From assembly GCA_012512545.1 (NCBI GenBank), contig JAAZDZ010000151.1, positions 1-6,629 on the forward strand: a DNA stretch of 6,629 bases. Reading direction: 5' to 3'. This stretch comes from Alcaligenaceae bacterium (GTDB lineage Bacteria; Pseudomonadota; Gammaproteobacteria; Burkholderiales; Burkholderiaceae_B). The notes beneath the pieces are model-generated. The model was not told the origin of the DNA, did not search any database, and saw only the letters and a program-made list of their open reading frames with translations. Below, one piece after another: positions 1 through 6,131 of this stretch (positions within the stretch are counted from its first letter, which is position 1; each line of letters opens with the position of its first letter). Both the position numbers and the translations under genes were made by a program.

Positions 1-3
1 AGT

Positions 4-2094
4 CTATACAGTTGCCGTGCGAGTGTTTTGCGAAGTCTGCATCAGCGCGAAGACATCGACGATGGGCGCTACGCTGCCATCTCCGAGAATCGTCGCTGCC
101 GATACGCCTGGAATTTTCTTGTAGTTGGCTTCGAGGTTTTTGACGACGACCTGGTGCTGCCCGACAAGGTGATCGACCAGCAAGGCAAAACGGACATCCT
201 GCACTTGAAGGATAACCGCAATCGCCTTGGTGATTTCTTTTTCGGCGTTCTTGACATCGAAGACTTCGTGCAGCTCGACCAGCGGCAGGTAGTCGCCACG
301 CACCTGCAGCACCCGTTCGGACTCAGATATTGAGTGAATCTGATCGGCCGTGGGCTGCATGGATTCCGTGACGTTGCTCAAGGGCAGAATGAAGACTTCT
401 TCGCCCACGCGCACAGACATGCCATCAAGAATAGCCAATGTCAGCGGCAGCACGATGCGGATGGTTGAGCCTTCGCCAGGTTTGGAGAAGATCTGGATAT
501 GGCCGCCCATGCCCTGGATGTTCCGGCGCACGACGTCCATGCCGACGCCCCGGCCGGAAATTTCCGTGACCTGCTCAGCCGTGGAAAAGCCGGGCGCAAA
601 AATAAGCGGCCAGATTTCTTCGTCGGGTGTACTTTCGTTGACCGGAAAACCCTGAGCCATGGCCTTTTTAAGGATTTTCTCGCGATTCAGGCCGGCGCCA
701 TCGTCGCGTACTTCGATGACGATCTGACCGCCATGGTGCTGGGCTGCCATGGTGATGGTGCCTTCGGCGCTCTTGCCGACTTCCACCCGGCGCTCTGGCG
801 ATTCGACACCGTGGTCGATACTGTTGCGCACCAGATGGGTGAGCGGATCGATAATGCGCTCGATCAGGCTTTTGTCGAGTTCTGTTGCCGCGCCTTGCGT
901 GACCAGGCGGATATTCTTGCCCATCTTGGCAGCTGCCTCGCGCACCACGCGGGGGAAACGGCTGAAGACGAAATCCATGGGCACCATGCGGATCGACATG
1001 ACGGCTTCCTGGAGATCGCGGGCGTTGCGATCCAGCTGTTCAATGCCATTGAGCAGACGATCGTGCAGGACGGGATCGAGCGTGGAGGCTGTTTGCACCA
1101 GCATGGCCTGGGTAATGACAAGCTCGCCCACCAGATTGATGATCTGATCGACTTTTTCAACGCCCACGCGAATGGTGCTGCTGCCGGTATTGGCGCCGGT
1201 AGGCATGGATGCCGCAGCGGATTTGGCCGCTGGCTTGGCCGCCGGTTTTTCAGCAGGTTTTTCTGCGGCAGGTGCAGGTGCGGCGGCGGGCGCGGGCGCT
1301 GCCACGGCTTCAGCCTGGGCAGGCGCAGAAGGCGCGGCAGGGGCTGCCGTGGCAGCAGGCGCGGCCTCGCGGCTGAATTCGACCTGATCTTCGTTGACGA
1401 TGAAGCAGCAGACCGCTGCGATGTCCTCTTGGGAGGTGGTGGTCTTGAGCCAGAACGTGATTGTGTCGCTTGTGCGTTCTTCGTGCAGCACTTCGCCCAT
1501 CAAGGCCATTTCAGTGGCCAGCGACTGCATGTCGCCTTCCTTGAGGCGTGAAACCTTGACTTTCAGGGGCTGGTCGCCGCTTGCGGGTGCTGCTGGAGCA
1601 GCCGCGGCCGGAGCAGGCTCAGGAGCCGGAGCTGGAGGCGGCTCGGCGGCGGGCGCCGCAGCGGCCTGTGCCGGTGCCGCCGTCTGGCCACCGTGGCGTT
1701 CTTCTGCCAGGGTGCGCAGCTGCGCGCAGATACGATCGTAGGCTTCCTGGCTGGGCTCTTGCTGGTTCCTGTATGCAGCGACTTGGTCCATCAACACATC
1801 TTTGGTCTCAAGAAAGAGGTCTATCATGTCTTTGCGGAGCACCATTTCATCACGCCGGATGTAATCGAGCAGGTTCTCAAGCAAATGCGTTGTATCGGCC
1901 AACATGCCGAAGCAGCCGAACGTACCGGCTCCCCCCTTGATGGAATGAGCAGCCCGGAAAATACCATTGAGCTGATCAATATCGGGGTTGTCAACATCCA
2001 GATTCAGAAGCAGCTGCTCCATATCGGTGAGCAACTCATCCGCTTCATCAAAGAATGTATCGAAAAACTGACTCAGGTCCACGCCTGCACTCAT
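4..2094 (-). CDS. cheA: Chemotaxis sensor histidine kinase CheA
   Basis: CheA autophosphorylates in response to chemoreceptors (through CheW) and passes phosphate to CheY and CheB, setting the direction of flagellar rotation. The 696-residue product shows the full class architecture. P1 (Hpt) carries the phospho-accepting His50 in RAAHSIKGG. A P2-like response-regulator-docking segment lies at about 176-242. P3 dimerisation helices begin near 306. The P4 kinase domain has an N box with Asn424 and His428 (LVRNSIDHG), G1 DDGAG at 464-468, an F box near 497-505 and G2 GRGVGMDVV at 514-522. A P5 CheW-like regulatory domain follows from about 558. Ala/Pro-rich linkers flank P2. A GTG six codons upstream (2112) is in frame, but ATG 2094 has AAGGGA seven bases before it and begins MSAGVDLSQF, so I chose ATG. 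All kinase motifs look intact. It is the last gene of the block visible here; its TAG stop lies three bases from the window edge. The domain roles are family knowledge; the motifs are read directly. Confidence 0.98.
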   Translation of the reverse strand: MSAGVDLSQFFDTFFDEADELLTDMEQLLLNLDVDNPDIDQLNGIFRAAHSIKGGAGTFGCFGMLADTTHLLENLLDYIRRDEMVLRKDMIDLFLETKDVLMDQVAAYRNQQEPSQEAYDRICAQLRTLAEERHGGQTAAPAQAAAAPAAEPPPAPAPEPAPAAAAPAAPASGDQPLKVKVSRLKEGDMQSLATEMALMGEVLHEERTSDTITFWLKTTTSQEDIAAVCCFIVNEDQVEFSREAAPAATAAPAAPSAPAQAEAVAAPAPAAAPAPAAEKPAEKPAAKPAAKSAAASMPTGANTGSSTIRVGVEKVDQIINLVGELVITQAMLVQTASTLDPVLHDRLLNGIEQLDRNARDLQEAVMSIRMVPMDFVFSRFPRVVREAAAKMGKNIRLVTQGAATELDKSLIERIIDPLTHLVRNSIDHGVESPERRVEVGKSAEGTITMAAQHHGGQIVIEVRDDGAGLNREKILKKAMAQGFPVNESTPDEEIWPLIFAPGFSTAEQVTEISGRGVGMDVVRRNIQGMGGHIQIFSKPGEGSTIRIVLPLTLAILDGMSVRVGEEVFILPLSNVTESMQPTADQIHSISESERVLQVRGDYLPLVELHEVFDVKNAEKEITKAIAVILQVQDVRFALLVDHLVGQHQVVVKNLEANYKKIPGVSAATILGDGSVAPIVDVFALMQTSQNTRTATV
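1189..1365 (-). repeat. Low-complexity Ala/Pro/Lys linker coding segment in cheA
   Basis: This stretch encodes roughly CheA residues 244-302, between P2 and P3. It is built almost entirely of Ala and Pro, and then of short repeated Lys-Pro-Ala units (KPAEKPAAKPAAK). The DNA shows imperfect repetition of GCC/GCG/CCG-type codons and a duplicated GGTTTTTC unit on the plus strand near 1243-1265. A similar Ala/Pro linker between P1 and P2 is encoded at about 1573-1689. Flexible linkers around P2 are normal in CheA; this composition is prone to length change by slippage. Confidence 0.6.
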
Positions 2095-2101
2095 GATCGA
2101 T

Positions 2102-2107
2102 TCCCTT
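2102..2107 (-). promoter_or_regulatory. cheA ribosome-binding site
   Basis: AAGGGA on the minus strand, seven bases before ATG 2094. It lies downstream of the alternative in-frame GTG at 2112, so it supports the ATG as the real cheA start. Confidence 0.75.
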
Positions 2108-2134
2108 ATCACACTTCAGTGTCATGATGCTGCC

Positions 2135-2149
2135 CCGGCCACGCGCCGG
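2135..2149 (-). other. Small GC hairpin in the motB-cheA gap
   Basis: Inverted repeat with perfect 5-base arms, CCGGC and GCCGG, around a 5-base loop. It sits in the 102-base gap between the motB stop and the cheA start (2095-2196). No T-run follows it in the direction of transcription, so it does not look like an intrinsic terminator. It may structure the intercistronic mRNA. A second, weaker element, ACACT-2-AGTGT, lies at 2111-2122 just upstream of the cheA ribosome-binding site. The gap also contains a TAATAAT stretch, but no matching -35 element, so I do not call a cheA promoter. Confidence 0.35.
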
Positions 2150-2196
2150 ACTACGGCATTATTACCCAATGTTACTTTTTTTGTACGCCTTGTGTT

Positions 2197-3312
2197 TCAA
2201 GGACTGACAGACCTCTGGGGTGGAGGCACCACCGGCTCTACTAATTGTGAGCCTTCGGCCCGGGGTGTCAGCGGCATTTCAAATGGCACCTCTGTTATGC
2301 CATACACCCCACCAGGCGCGGATCCGTCTGCTGGAGGAACGCTGCCTGGCAGCCCCATATCGGGCGGAAATCCAAAAATATTTGACGGGGGTTCGGGCGG
2401 CGGCAGCATACGCTGCTCAACGCCCAGGTTCTCGCTGCCTTCGCTGCCCAGCACCTCGGTGAGATCGAGCGGCGTTGCGTAAGTGGCGTCCTGTTCATCC
2501 ATGCGGCGCTCGGCGCGGCGATTCAGCACCAGAATGCTGATGCGCCGGTTGGCGTCGGCATAGGGGTCGTCAACGAGGTTGACCGTGGACGACAGCCCCA
2601 ACACCCGGCGCACCTTGGTTTCGTCCATGCCCCCCGCTACCAGTTCCCGCCGGGCGGTATTGGCGCGATCGGCGGAGAGTTCCCAGTTGGAATATTCGCG
2701 TTCACCTGACGCATACTGAGTGGCATCGGTATGGCCGGTAATACTGATGGCATTGGGCATGCCATTGAGCACAGGGCCCAACTGGCGCAGCACCACACGC
2801 ATTTCACGCTGCAGCCTGGCGCTGCCGGTATCGAACATGGGCCGGTTCTCGCGATCGAGAATCTGTACGCGCAACCCATCGGGCGTCATGTCCAGCAACA
2901 TCTGCGGGCGATATTCGGACAACACAGGGTCGTGCTCGATGAGCTGCTCAAGGCTTTCCTGGAGGTTTTCGAGCCGCTCGATGTCCTGGATGTCGCCGGT
3001 ATCCACAGGCGAACGCGGCGTGAGCTGGAAGTTGGGAATGACACTGGGCGCGCCGCCGGGGATGACAGCATCTGTGCCCAGCGGCCTGTTTTCGTTCTGT
3101 GAACGGATGGCCTCGACCAGCGGTTTGCGAAAGTATTCGGCAACCAGGGTGAGTTCATGCACAGGGATGAGCGACAACAGCCACATGACCAGAAAGAAGG
3201 CCATCATGGCTGTCATGAAGTCGGCATAAGCGATCTTCCAGCTGCCACCATGCGCTTCCTGGTGGTGCAGCTTCTTGCGACGGACAACAATGCGCGGTTC
3301 TGCCTTGCTCAT
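2197..3312 (-). CDS. motB: Flagellar motor stator protein MotB
   Basis: MotB pairs with MotA to form the proton-conducting stator and anchors it to peptidoglycan. The 371-residue product begins with a cytoplasmic basic tail, then one membrane helix at about 28-50 (IAYADFMTAMMAFFLVMW). This helix carries Asp31, the counterpart of the essential proton-binding Asp32 of E. coli. A plug/linker segment follows (about 51-65, with AEYFRKPL). The periplasmic OmpA-like peptidoglycan-binding domain spans about 145-266 and includes GHTDA at 193-197, the LSADRA segment near 212-217 and NRRISI at 255-260. The ATG start is backed by AAGG overlapping the motA stop. The C-terminal tail after the OmpA domain is about 105 residues, acidic then Pro-rich (PPPEPPS, VVPPPQ). 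That is longer than the E. coli tail, since E. coli MotB totals 308 residues, and no domain is recognisable in it. Co-translated with motA, seven bases apart. Confidence 0.97.
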   Translation of the reverse strand: MSKAEPRIVVRRKKLHHQEAHGGSWKIAYADFMTAMMAFFLVMWLLSLIPVHELTLVAEYFRKPLVEAIRSQNENRPLGTDAVIPGGAPSVIPNFQLTPRSPVDTGDIQDIERLENLQESLEQLIEHDPVLSEYRPQMLLDMTPDGLRVQILDRENRPMFDTGSARLQREMRVVLRQLGPVLNGMPNAISITGHTDATQYASGEREYSNWELSADRANTARRELVAGGMDETKVRRVLGLSSTVNLVDDPYADANRRISILVLNRRAERRMDEQDATYATPLDLTEVLGSEGSENLGVEQRMLPPPEPPSNIFGFPPDMGLPGSVPPADGSAPGGVYGITEVPFEMPLTPRAEGSQLVEPVVPPPQRSVSP

Positions 3313-3317
3313 GACAA

Positions 3318-3321
3318 CCTT
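3318..3321 (-). promoter_or_regulatory. motB ribosome-binding site overlapping the motA stop
   Basis: AAGG on the minus strand, five bases before the motB ATG at 3312. Its two A residues belong to the TAA stop of motA. The overlap suggests translational coupling, which would suit the fixed MotA5MotB2 stoichiometry of the stator. Confidence 0.6.
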
Positions 3322-4192
3322 AACCGCGGCGGGCGCTTGAGCGCACTTGTTTCACGTGATCTTCGAGTTCCATGAAGGAAGGACGCAGATGCGAATACAG
3401 CACCTTGCGGCCGAATTCCACCGCCAGCTGGGGCGGATAGCCGTTCATGCTGGCCAGCAGCGTGACCTTGATGCATTCAAGCACCTTGACCGAAGAAATG
3501 GAACGCCGTTCCATGCTGGCCGCCAGCGGCGCGACAAAACCATACGCGGCCCAGATACCCAGGAATGTGCCCACCATGGCCTTCGAGATGAGGTCGGCCA
3601 GAATCGCAGGCGGCTGATCGACCGCAGCCAGGGCTTTGATCACCCCCAATACTGCGGCCACGATGCCGAAAGCGGGCAAGCCGTCAGCGACGGCGCGCAA
3701 GGCCAGTGATGGAATATTGCGTTCGTGCAGATGAGTCTCGATTTCCTGATCCATCAGGGTTTCGATCTCGAAGGAGCTCATGTTGCCGCTGATGATAAGC
3801 CGCATGTAGTCGGAAATGAATTCGACCAGAACGGGATCGTTCAGCACGCTGGGGTATTCGGCGAAGATTGCGCTGGAATGAGGTTCTTCGATATCGCTTT
3901 CAACGGCCATCAGGCCATCCCGGCGGGCTTTGTTCAGCAGCACATACAGCAATGCCATGAGCTGCATGTAGAGTTCTTTGCCGTAAGGGTTGCGTCTCAG
4001 CACCCCCGGAATGGCGCTGAGCATCATTTTGATGGACTGGCCGCTGCTGGACGCGAGATACGCGCCAAACGCCGCGCCGCCAATCAGCAGCACCTCAAAA
4101 GGCTGATACAGGGCTCCGAGTGCGCCACCCATGAAGATGTAGGCGCCAATGACGGAGAAGAAAACGACGAAATATCCAAGAAGAATGAACAC
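3320..4192 (-). CDS. motA: Flagellar motor stator protein MotA
   Basis: MotA is the inner-membrane stator subunit that, with MotB, converts proton flow into torque on the rotor protein FliG. The 290-residue product begins FILLGYFVVFF and has the four expected membrane segments, at about 2-21, 34-51, 170-190 and 200-222. A large cytoplasmic loop lies between the second and third. Residues known to be critical in E. coli fall at identical numbers: Arg90 and Glu98 in the FliG-contacting loop, Pro173 (GLPAFG) and Pro222 (VAPLA). Length is close to the E. coli protein (295). The start is GTG at 4192, chosen because the N-terminus aligns with the family and AGGG lies six bases upstream. It stops seven bases before motB. 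A 140-base gap to flhC leaves room for its own promoter. Confidence 0.97.
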   Translation of the reverse strand: MFILLGYFVVFFSVIGAYIFMGGALGALYQPFEVLLIGGAAFGAYLASSSGQSIKMMLSAIPGVLRRNPYGKELYMQLMALLYVLLNKARRDGLMAVESDIEEPHSSAIFAEYPSVLNDPVLVEFISDYMRLIISGNMSSFEIETLMDQEIETHLHERNIPSLALRAVADGLPAFGIVAAVLGVIKALAAVDQPPAILADLISKAMVGTFLGIWAAYGFVAPLAASMERRSISSVKVLECIKVTLLASMNGYPPQLAVEFGRKVLYSHLRPSFMELEDHVKQVRSSARRG

Positions 4193-4198
4193 AGGTTG

Positions 4199-4202
4199 CC
4201 CT
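4199..4202 (-). promoter_or_regulatory. motA ribosome-binding site supporting a GTG start
   Basis: AGGG on the minus strand (within TAGGGCAACCTGTG), six bases before GTG 4192. It supports the non-ATG start, which also gives the family-typical N-terminus. Confidence 0.6.
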
Positions 4203-4254
4203 AGCCAAGCCTATCCGAAGCGCATATGGTCGCCTACTTCGACGCCCAAAGATT

Positions 4255-4263
4255 GTTATATCA
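4255..4263 (-). promoter_or_regulatory. Candidate extended -10 promoter for motA
   Basis: The flhC-motA gap (4193-4332) contains TGATATAAC on the minus strand, an extended -10 (TGn) joined to TATAAC, a 5/6 match to TATAAT. No good -35 lies 16-18 bases upstream. Transcription from it would begin near 4247, giving a leader of about 55 nt for motA. I looked for a FliA (sigma-28) pattern: GCCGATCT is present at about 4282-4289 on the minus strand, but no TAAAGTTT-like element lies at the right distance. This is a weak call; read-through from flhDC may be enough. Confidence 0.3.
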
Positions 4264-4266
4264 AAG

Positions 4267-4289
4267 ACCGATTTTTAACCTAGATCGGC
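4267..4289 (-). other. Inverted repeat upstream of motA
   Basis: Arms GCCGAT and ATCGGT on the minus strand (five perfect pairs plus a possible G-U pair), around an 11-base AT-rich loop. It lies just upstream of the candidate motA -10, at the position of its -35. It could be an operator, or a weak hairpin after flhC. No U-run follows it, so a terminator is unlikely. Confidence 0.3.
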
Positions 4290-4332
4290 GTATATTCACA
4301 ATAGAACAGGTTATGAAACCTGCTGTTTCACT

Positions 4333-5043
4333 TCAGGCGCCACTGGAAGCGAGCGATTTGCCCGCTTCATCGGGCGCCGCTGCCCCCTTTTTCTTCGCAG
4401 CCTGACGCGCAGGCCGGGCACGCCTGGCGTCCGCTGCCATGGACGCGGGTTCGTCAGCGCCCTTGGCAGCAGTTCCGCCATCGGCAGAGGGCTTGGATAC
4501 GGCCGCCGCACGCCGTTTACGGGTTTTGCCCGCGCGAGGCGGCGGACGGCAAATTGCGCACACGAAACCGCCTTGAGGGTCGTGCGCGTGCGCGATAAAG
4601 CCGCCATTGCAGCGTTCGCAGTACGAAAGCTGCAACAGATTGCTGTCAAAGAAGCGGATGAGCATCCATGCCCGCGTAAAACTCAGCACCGGCTCTTCAC
4701 CCGGTGGCGCCCCCAGGCCGGTAGCCGCCTGCTCGATATACAGACGGTAAGCCTCGACCAGGGCTCGAGATTTTTTAGCAGGCGTGTGAGTGTCCAGATA
4801 GCGATAAACGCTGTAAAACACGCTGGAATGGATATTGGGCAGCCATGTCATGAACCAATCGACGGAAAATGGCAGCATGCCCTTGGGGGGCGAACACCCC
4901 CTGACCTCGCGATACAGGCGCGCCAGCCGATCGTAGCTGAGACTGGTTTCCGCCTGCAGCACTTGCAGGCGGGCGCCAAGCCGGATCATATCGGTAGCCA
5001 GCAGAATTTCTTCCGCTTCCTTGGCAACGCTTTTCTTGGTCAT
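4333..5043 (-). CDS. flhC: Flagellar transcriptional activator FlhC
   Basis: FlhC joins FlhD in the FlhD4C2 complex that activates class II flagellar promoters. FlhC provides most of the DNA contacts and binds zinc. The 236-residue product keeps the family core (DMIRLGARLQVLQAETSLS, GMLPFSVDWFMTW, RAWMLIRFFDSN). It also has the four zinc cysteines Cys142, Cys145, Cys162 and Cys165 in C-x2-C-x16-C-x2-C, the same spacing as in E. coli. Beyond the zinc site is a tail from about residue 168 to 236. It is rich in Ala, Lys, Arg and Pro (KTRKRRAAA, RRARPARQAAKKKG) and makes the protein about 44 residues longer than E. coli FlhC (192). The ATG at 5043 is 15 bases after the flhD stop and has no visible Shine-Dalgarno, which suggests dependence on flhD translation. 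Core function is secure; the tail's role is unknown. Confidence 0.96.
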   Translation of the reverse strand: MTKKSVAKEAEEILLATDMIRLGARLQVLQAETSLSYDRLARLYREVRGCSPPKGMLPFSVDWFMTWLPNIHSSVFYSVYRYLDTHTPAKKSRALVEAYRLYIEQAATGLGAPPGEEPVLSFTRAWMLIRFFDSNLLQLSYCERCNGGFIAHAHDPQGGFVCAICRPPPRAGKTRKRRAAAVSKPSADGGTAAKGADEPASMAADARRARPARQAAKKKGAAAPDEAGKSLASSGA

Positions 5044-5058
5044 AAAATCATGTGGGGT

Positions 5059-5382
5059 TCAGGCCAGCTGTTCGGGAGAACGCTGCGCCAGCAGTATTGT
5101 GGAATGCGCCTGTTGCAGCACGCCGCCCAGCACATCCTGCCCCAAAGTGGACAGCAGCTGATAATCGTTGAGGCGGAAGCCGCAGATCAGGGCGTTGGAG
5201 CTTGCCAGCTTGACGAGTTGAGCCGGCGACAGGCTGAGAATGATGTCAGCCACATCGGAATCGAACCCGAGCCGATACATGCCAGCCGCGTAATTGTCAC
5301 GCAACAGGCGCTGTGCCAACATGAGGTACGACAGGTTGACTTCCTGGATATCGCTAAGTGCGCTATTGTCAGAGACAGGCAC
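5059..5382 (-). CDS. flhD: Flagellar transcriptional activator FlhD
   Basis: FlhD is the partner of FlhC in the master regulator of flagellar synthesis. The 107-residue product matches the family from end to end: [16 protein letters not shown] near the N-terminus, then [19 protein letters not shown] and [10 protein letters not shown]. Cys67 corresponds to E. coli Cys65, which forms the inter-subunit disulfide of the FlhD dimer. The start is GTG at 5382, preceded by a strong ribosome-binding site and placed 15 residues before the conserved NLSYL, close to the 13 in E. coli. The C-terminus is slightly shorter than in enterics. It is the first gene of the minus-strand block, is followed at 15 bases by flhC, and is preceded by a good sigma-70 promoter with a leader of about 130 nt. 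Confidence 0.96.
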   Translation of the reverse strand: MPVSDNSALSDIQEVNLSYLMLAQRLLRDNYAAGMYRLGFDSDVADIILSLSPAQLVKLASSNALICGFRLNDYQLLSTLGQDVLGGVLQQAHSTILLAQRSPEQLA

Positions 5383-5385
5383 GAT

Positions 5386-5394
5386 CCCTTCCTT
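5386..5394 (-). promoter_or_regulatory. flhD ribosome-binding site supporting a GTG start
   Basis: AAGGAAGGG on the minus strand. The AAGGA part is seven bases before GTG 5382, a near-ideal Shine-Dalgarno that fixes the non-ATG start. It also contains GGA, the core of CsrA-type binding sites. CsrA acts on the flhDC leader in E. coli, but nothing further here supports such control. Confidence 0.75.
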
Positions 5395-5521
5395 TACTAA
5401 GCATGGGTAAATTGTTGAGCTTGCTGATTTTTTCGAATAGTAACAAACAAAATCATCGGCACAGCAGCCAATTCTTCGCTTTATGCAAAAACCGAATGCA
5501 GCTCACCTGAAATGGTATCAA

Positions 5522-5550
5522 AATATATGGCATATTACTAATTGTGGCAA
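5522..5550 (-). promoter_or_regulatory. Predicted sigma-70 promoter for flhDC
   Basis: On the minus strand, -35 TTGCCA (5545-5550, 5/6 match to TTGACA) and -10 TATATT (5522-5527, 5/6 match to TATAAT) are separated by the optimal 17 bases. Initiation would fall near 5515, giving an flhD leader of about 130 nt; long flhDC leaders are known in enterics. The short palindrome ATATGGCATAT covers the downstream spacer and the -10 and could serve as an operator. This is the best promoter match I found in the window. Confidence 0.55.
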
Positions 5551-5584
5551 TAGCATTACAAAAACAAGTGTTAATTATCGATTT

Positions 5585-6097
5585 ATGGCGACTTTTTGTG
5601 GCTTTTTTGCCGATTGGCGGCATCTGTTGGGAGTAACCGCTGTGGTTGCGCTGCTATCTGGCTGCGCGGGCACCGCCTCCCTGCCCTCATCCTCACCATA
5701 CGCGGTGTCTCAACAGCACCGCCAGGAAGTCGTCATGCTGGCGCTTGGGCTGGCGGGCAGCCCCTACCGGTATGGCGGCGCAGAACCCATCGGGGGCTTC
5801 GATTGCAGCGGGCTGGTGAACTATGTTTTCAACCAGGCTACAGGCACTGCCGTGCCGCGCACCACCGGCGACCAGGCGCAGGCCAGCCGCCGCATAAACC
5901 GCAGCGATCTGCGCGAAGGCGACCTCGTGTTCTTCAACACCCTGGGGCGCGCCAATTCGCATGTGGGCATCTATATAGGTGACGGCCGTTTCGTGAATGC
6001 ACCTTCTTCGGGGGGGTACGTGCGCATCGACAGGCTCGACAACCCGTACTTCTCGAAACGCTTCACCTCGGCCCGCACGCTTTTCGCCAGCCGCTGA
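5585..6097 (+). CDS. NlpC/P60 family lipoprotein, putative peptidoglycan endopeptidase
   Basis: A 170-residue C40-type cysteine peptidase, resembling E. coli NlpC and MepS (Spr), which cleave peptide stems of peptidoglycan in the periplasm. From ATG 5585 the N-terminus is a lipoprotein signal: Arg12, a hydrophobic stretch LLGVTAVVALL and the lipobox LSGC with lipidated Cys27. The +2 residue is Ala, not Asp, which predicts sorting to the outer membrane. The catalytic domain spans about 47-166, with nucleophile Cys74 in GGFDCSG, His126 in SHVGIYIG and Asn138 in FVNAPSSGG at the third catalytic position. That position is His in many relatives, but a polar residue is allowed. An in-frame ATG at 5483 would add 34 residues without signal character and would run over the flhDC promoter, so I prefer 5585, although neither start has a clear Shine-Dalgarno. 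Transcribed away from flhDC and toward glpD. The exact cleavage specificity cannot be told. Confidence 0.85.
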   Translation: MATFCGFFADWRHLLGVTAVVALLSGCAGTASLPSSSPYAVSQQHRQEVVMLALGLAGSPYRYGGAEPIGGFDCSGLVNYVFNQATGTAVPRTTGDQAQASRRINRSDLREGDLVFFNTLGRANSHVGIYIGDGRFVNAPSSGGYVRIDRLDNPYFSKRFTSARTLFASR

Positions 6098-6131
6098 CGC
6101 CCTTGCGAACGGCCCCGCCGCCGGGCGCACT

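Larger units (their letters stand above)
5383..5584. promoter_or_regulatory. AT-rich divergent control region between flhD and the NlpC/P60 gene
   Basis: About 200 bases, clearly richer in A and T than the flanking genes, from which flhDC is read leftward and the lipoprotein gene rightward. It contains the flhD promoter, the flhD ribosome-binding site and short inverted repeats: ATATG-G-CATAT near 5525-5535 and ATTG-TGG-CAAT at 5542-5552. I see no convincing plus-strand promoter for the lipoprotein gene. An in-frame ATG at 5483 would extend that gene across the region, but the extension has no signal-peptide character and no ribosome-binding site, so I treat the region as non-coding. Confidence 0.6.

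Noticed and set aside
499..1551. Long plus-strand open frame of 350 codons antisense to cheA
   Set aside because: It mirrors the cheA reading frame in GC-rich sequence, and its Arg/Gly-rich stretch is the antisense of the Ala/Pro linkers. It has no recognisable domain, while the cheA frame has every family motif.
2171..2182. T-rich run beyond the GC hairpin in the motB-cheA gap as a plus-strand terminator
   Set aside because: The run is about 25 bases from the hairpin and no plus-strand gene precedes it.
2720..3229. Plus-strand open frame antisense to motB
   Set aside because: It is rich in Ser, Arg and Met with no domain, and lies wholly opposite a well-supported motB.
4573..5400. Plus-strand open frame of 275 codons antisense to flhC and flhD
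   Set aside because: It spans two recognised genes and their junction and has no family signature. It is a shadow of the real frames.
5449..5488. Sigma-28-like motif upstream of flhD (TAAAGCGA and GCCGATGA on the minus strand)
   Set aside because: The spacing between the TAAA and GCCGAT parts is 19 bases, not the 15 expected for FliA promoters, and flhDC is normally upstream of FliA in the cascade.
5483..5584. Longer start for the NlpC/P60 gene at ATG 5483
   Set aside because: The added 34 residues are polar and aromatic with no signal-peptide features, no ribosome-binding site precedes it, and the segment holds the flhDC promoter.
6098..6131. Possible bidirectional terminator between the NlpC/P60 gene and glpD
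   Set aside because: Only a 4-base-arm GC repeat (CCCG and CGGG) is present, with no T-run on either strand.
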